Below are positions 4,843 through 5,758 of a stretch of DNA of 5,758 nucleotides, in pieces; the stretch's first letter is position 1, and every line of letters begins with the position of its first letter. The notes under the pieces were generated by a model, which saw only the letters and a program-made list of their open reading frames with translations, was not told the origin of the DNA and ran no database searches. The DNA comes from Oscillospiraceae bacterium (GTDB taxonomy: Bacteria > Bacillota > Clostridia > Oscillospirales > Ruminococcaceae), in assembly GCA_014796735.1 (NCBI GenBank), contig JAAVIG010000082.1, forward strand, positions 1 to 5,758. Direction: 5' to 3'. A program made the position numbers and the translations under genes.

Positions 4843-5640
4843 TCAGGCTTTGTTTTCTTTTGAAACGCAGGATTTTATGATGATCGAAACGGCGATGCCT
4901 GTTATCAGAACGATAACGGGAGCAAGCCAATCGAAAATGTCCGTCTGAGCTATGGCGGAGATGTCAAAGCCGTCCTCGGTCTGAACCATTGCGAAAATAA
5001 ACACAAAGGCAACTACTACCCCGAGAGCGGCGGGAACGGCGGCAGCCATGTTTTTCGCGGCGGCTCCGCTCATGGGTACGGGCTTGATCTGACTGTCGGC
5101 AAGAGTAAATATTTTACCCGCAAAGTAAGCTCCCACAACGGTTATGACCGTTTCGGGGATCATGTATGCGGCGTTGTAGATCAACGAGTACAAAAGTCCG
5201 TCGCTTGTGGGAATGGAAACTCCCGCCCATACGGTACAGCCGACCACGGTGTGACATATGTAGCGTACAATGCAAGCCGCAAGCGCGCCTGCCGCAATGC
5301 TTACGCCCTGATCCTTTATCCTTCCTCTGAAAATACCGCCGAGACCCATTGCGGTAAAGGCGACCACATAGTCAAGCAGGACGATTGCGATCACCGCCCC
5401 CGCGCTTGTGCCGTAGGTGAGGTTTTTAAGCCCCGACAGCATTTGCAGAAGGCTTGCCGTAAATCCCACCAGCAAACCCCATGCGGTCCTGTACCTGTAA
5501 GCGATGATAATAACGGGCAGCATGCTGAAAACCGTTACCGAACCGCCGAATGGCATGTCGATAATTTTCAGCAGGCTTAAAATAAAGCCCAGTGCCAGCA
5601 TTATCGCGGATTCCGTCAGTCTTAGTGTTTTGTTGTTCAT
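4843..5640 (-). CDS. thiT: ThiT-type thiamine transporter, ECF substrate-binding component
   Basis: 265 residues from the ATG at 5640, which has AAAGGA (5655-5650) at proper spacing. The frame is open back to 5715, but that start lies in the riboswitch/terminator region and is rejected. The protein should bind thiamine within the membrane and load it into an energy-coupling-factor transporter whose ATPases and T component are encoded elsewhere. ThiT-like features are a first helix with an AxxxA motif (Ala12, Ala16) that contacts the T component, GGSVTVFSMLPVIIIAYRYR (32-51), GLLVGFTASLLQML, YICHTVVGCTVWAGV (127-141) and YSLIYNAAYMIPETVITVVG (151-170), the region of the thiamine pocket. After about residue 185 it continues with two further membrane segments (about 200-220 and 238-257), beyond the usual six-helix size of about 180-200 residues. 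The TPP riboswitch upstream supports thiamine as substrate. Confidence 0.92.
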   Translation of the reverse strand: MNNKTLRLTESAIMLALGFILSLLKIIDMPFGGSVTVFSMLPVIIIAYRYRTAWGLLVGFTASLLQMLSGLKNLTYGTSAGAVIAIVLLDYVVAFTAMGLGGIFRGRIKDQGVSIAAGALAACIVRYICHTVVGCTVWAGVSIPTSDGLLYSLIYNAAYMIPETVITVVGAYFAGKIFTLADSQIKPVPMSGAAAKNMAAAVPAALGVVVAFVFIFAMVQTEDGFDISAIAQTDIFDWLAPVIVLITGIAVSIIIKSCVSKENKA

Positions 5641-5668
5641 TTTTTTCCGTCCTTTCGTTGAATGCAGG

Positions 5669-5702
5669 AAAAAATTAACCCCTGCGCTTTTATGCGCAGG
5701 GG
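5669..5702 (-). terminator. Intrinsic terminator in the thiT leader (riboswitch expression platform)
   Basis: On the minus strand a perfect 9-bp stem CCCCTGCGC/GCGCAGGGG (5702-5694 with 5687-5679) with a 6-nt loop is followed by TTAATTTTTT (5678-5669). It lies between the TPP aptamer and the thiT ribosome site, so it should form when TPP is bound and stop transcription before the gene. Part of an antiterminator partner may lie in the aptamer 3' side or the linker at 5703-5730; I could not define it with certainty. Confidence 0.9.
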
Positions 5703-5730
5703 TGTGAGGTATCATAAAAATACAATCTAT

Positions 5731-5758
5731 TCTCCCTACGTCGGCATTATCCGAATCA
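5731..5758 (-). promoter_or_regulatory. TPP riboswitch (thi box), 3' part, cut by window edge
   Basis: Read on the minus strand the edge of the window begins TGATTCGGATAATGCCGA and continues CGTAGGGAGA. This matches the conserved 3' half of the thiamine pyrophosphate aptamer (CUGAUCUGGNUAAUGCCAGCGUAGGGAA): the hairpin CGG-ATAATG-CCG, which recognises the pyrophosphate side, and the closing GUAGGGA. The 5' half, with the CUGAGA motif that binds the pyrimidine ring, lies beyond position 5758. Together with the terminator at 5669-5702 it predicts that thiT is shut off when TPP is abundant. Confidence 0.92.

Noticed and set aside
5641..5715. Upstream start (ATG at 5715) for thiT
   Set aside because: It would run through the riboswitch linker and terminator hairpin, with no ribosome site. 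AAAGGA sits just before the ATG at 5640.
1..5758. CRISPR arrays, tRNA or rRNA genes, transposase genes, phage genes
   Set aside because: No regularly spaced repeats, no tRNA-like sequence with matching arms and CCA-region motifs, no rRNA-like stretch and no transposase or integrase motif were seen on either strand.

Overview
This looks like part of a chromosome from a low-to-moderate GC, spore-forming member of the Clostridia, most likely a gut Ruminococcaceae/Oscillospiraceae type. The reasons are strong purine-rich ribosome binding sites (AAAGGA, GGGAG, GAGG), a consensus sigma-A promoter, a pair of small CotF-type spore coat genes, a standalone ThiT thiamine transporter component under a TPP riboswitch, and a lipoprotein cyclophilin with a long helical insert. 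The taxonomic call is inference from gene content and style; no rRNA or phylogenetic marker is present.

Layout. Bases 1-261 carry no convincing gene. They hold a compact palindromic element (69-146) that folds into a four-way junction: one outer stem and three abutting hairpins. From 262 to 4008 five genes lie head to tail on the minus strand and read as one operon. In transcription order they are a cyclophilin-type peptidyl-prolyl isomerase lipoprotein (4008-3097), a 116-residue two-helix membrane protein of unknown function (3074-2724), a TetR-family regulator (2737-2168), an OmpR-type response regulator (2165-1470) and a membrane histidine kinase (1398-262). Their spacing is 22 nt, a 14-nt overlap, 2 nt and 71 nt. 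A near-consensus promoter with an extended -10 box lies just upstream of the first gene.

Divergently, on the plus strand, are two small genes: a 57-residue ferritin-like/coat-like protein (4203-4376) and an 81-residue CotF-family spore coat protein (4407-4652). A 13-bp inverted repeat and then two hairpins follow, the last being a strong bidirectional terminator (4794-4837) shared with the convergent minus-strand gene thiT (5640-4843). Upstream of thiT are a perfect intrinsic terminator (5669-5702) and the 3' half of a TPP riboswitch that runs off the right edge of the window. This is the arrangement of transcription attenuation by thiamine pyrophosphate.

Working model (inference). The five-gene operon joins an extracytoplasmic folding factor, a small membrane protein, a one-component regulator and a two-component system, so it may be an envelope-state sensing unit. 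The coat genes and thiT are independent units. The least explained items are the four-way-junction element, the small membrane protein coupled to tetR, and the extra membrane hairpin at the C-terminus of ThiT.
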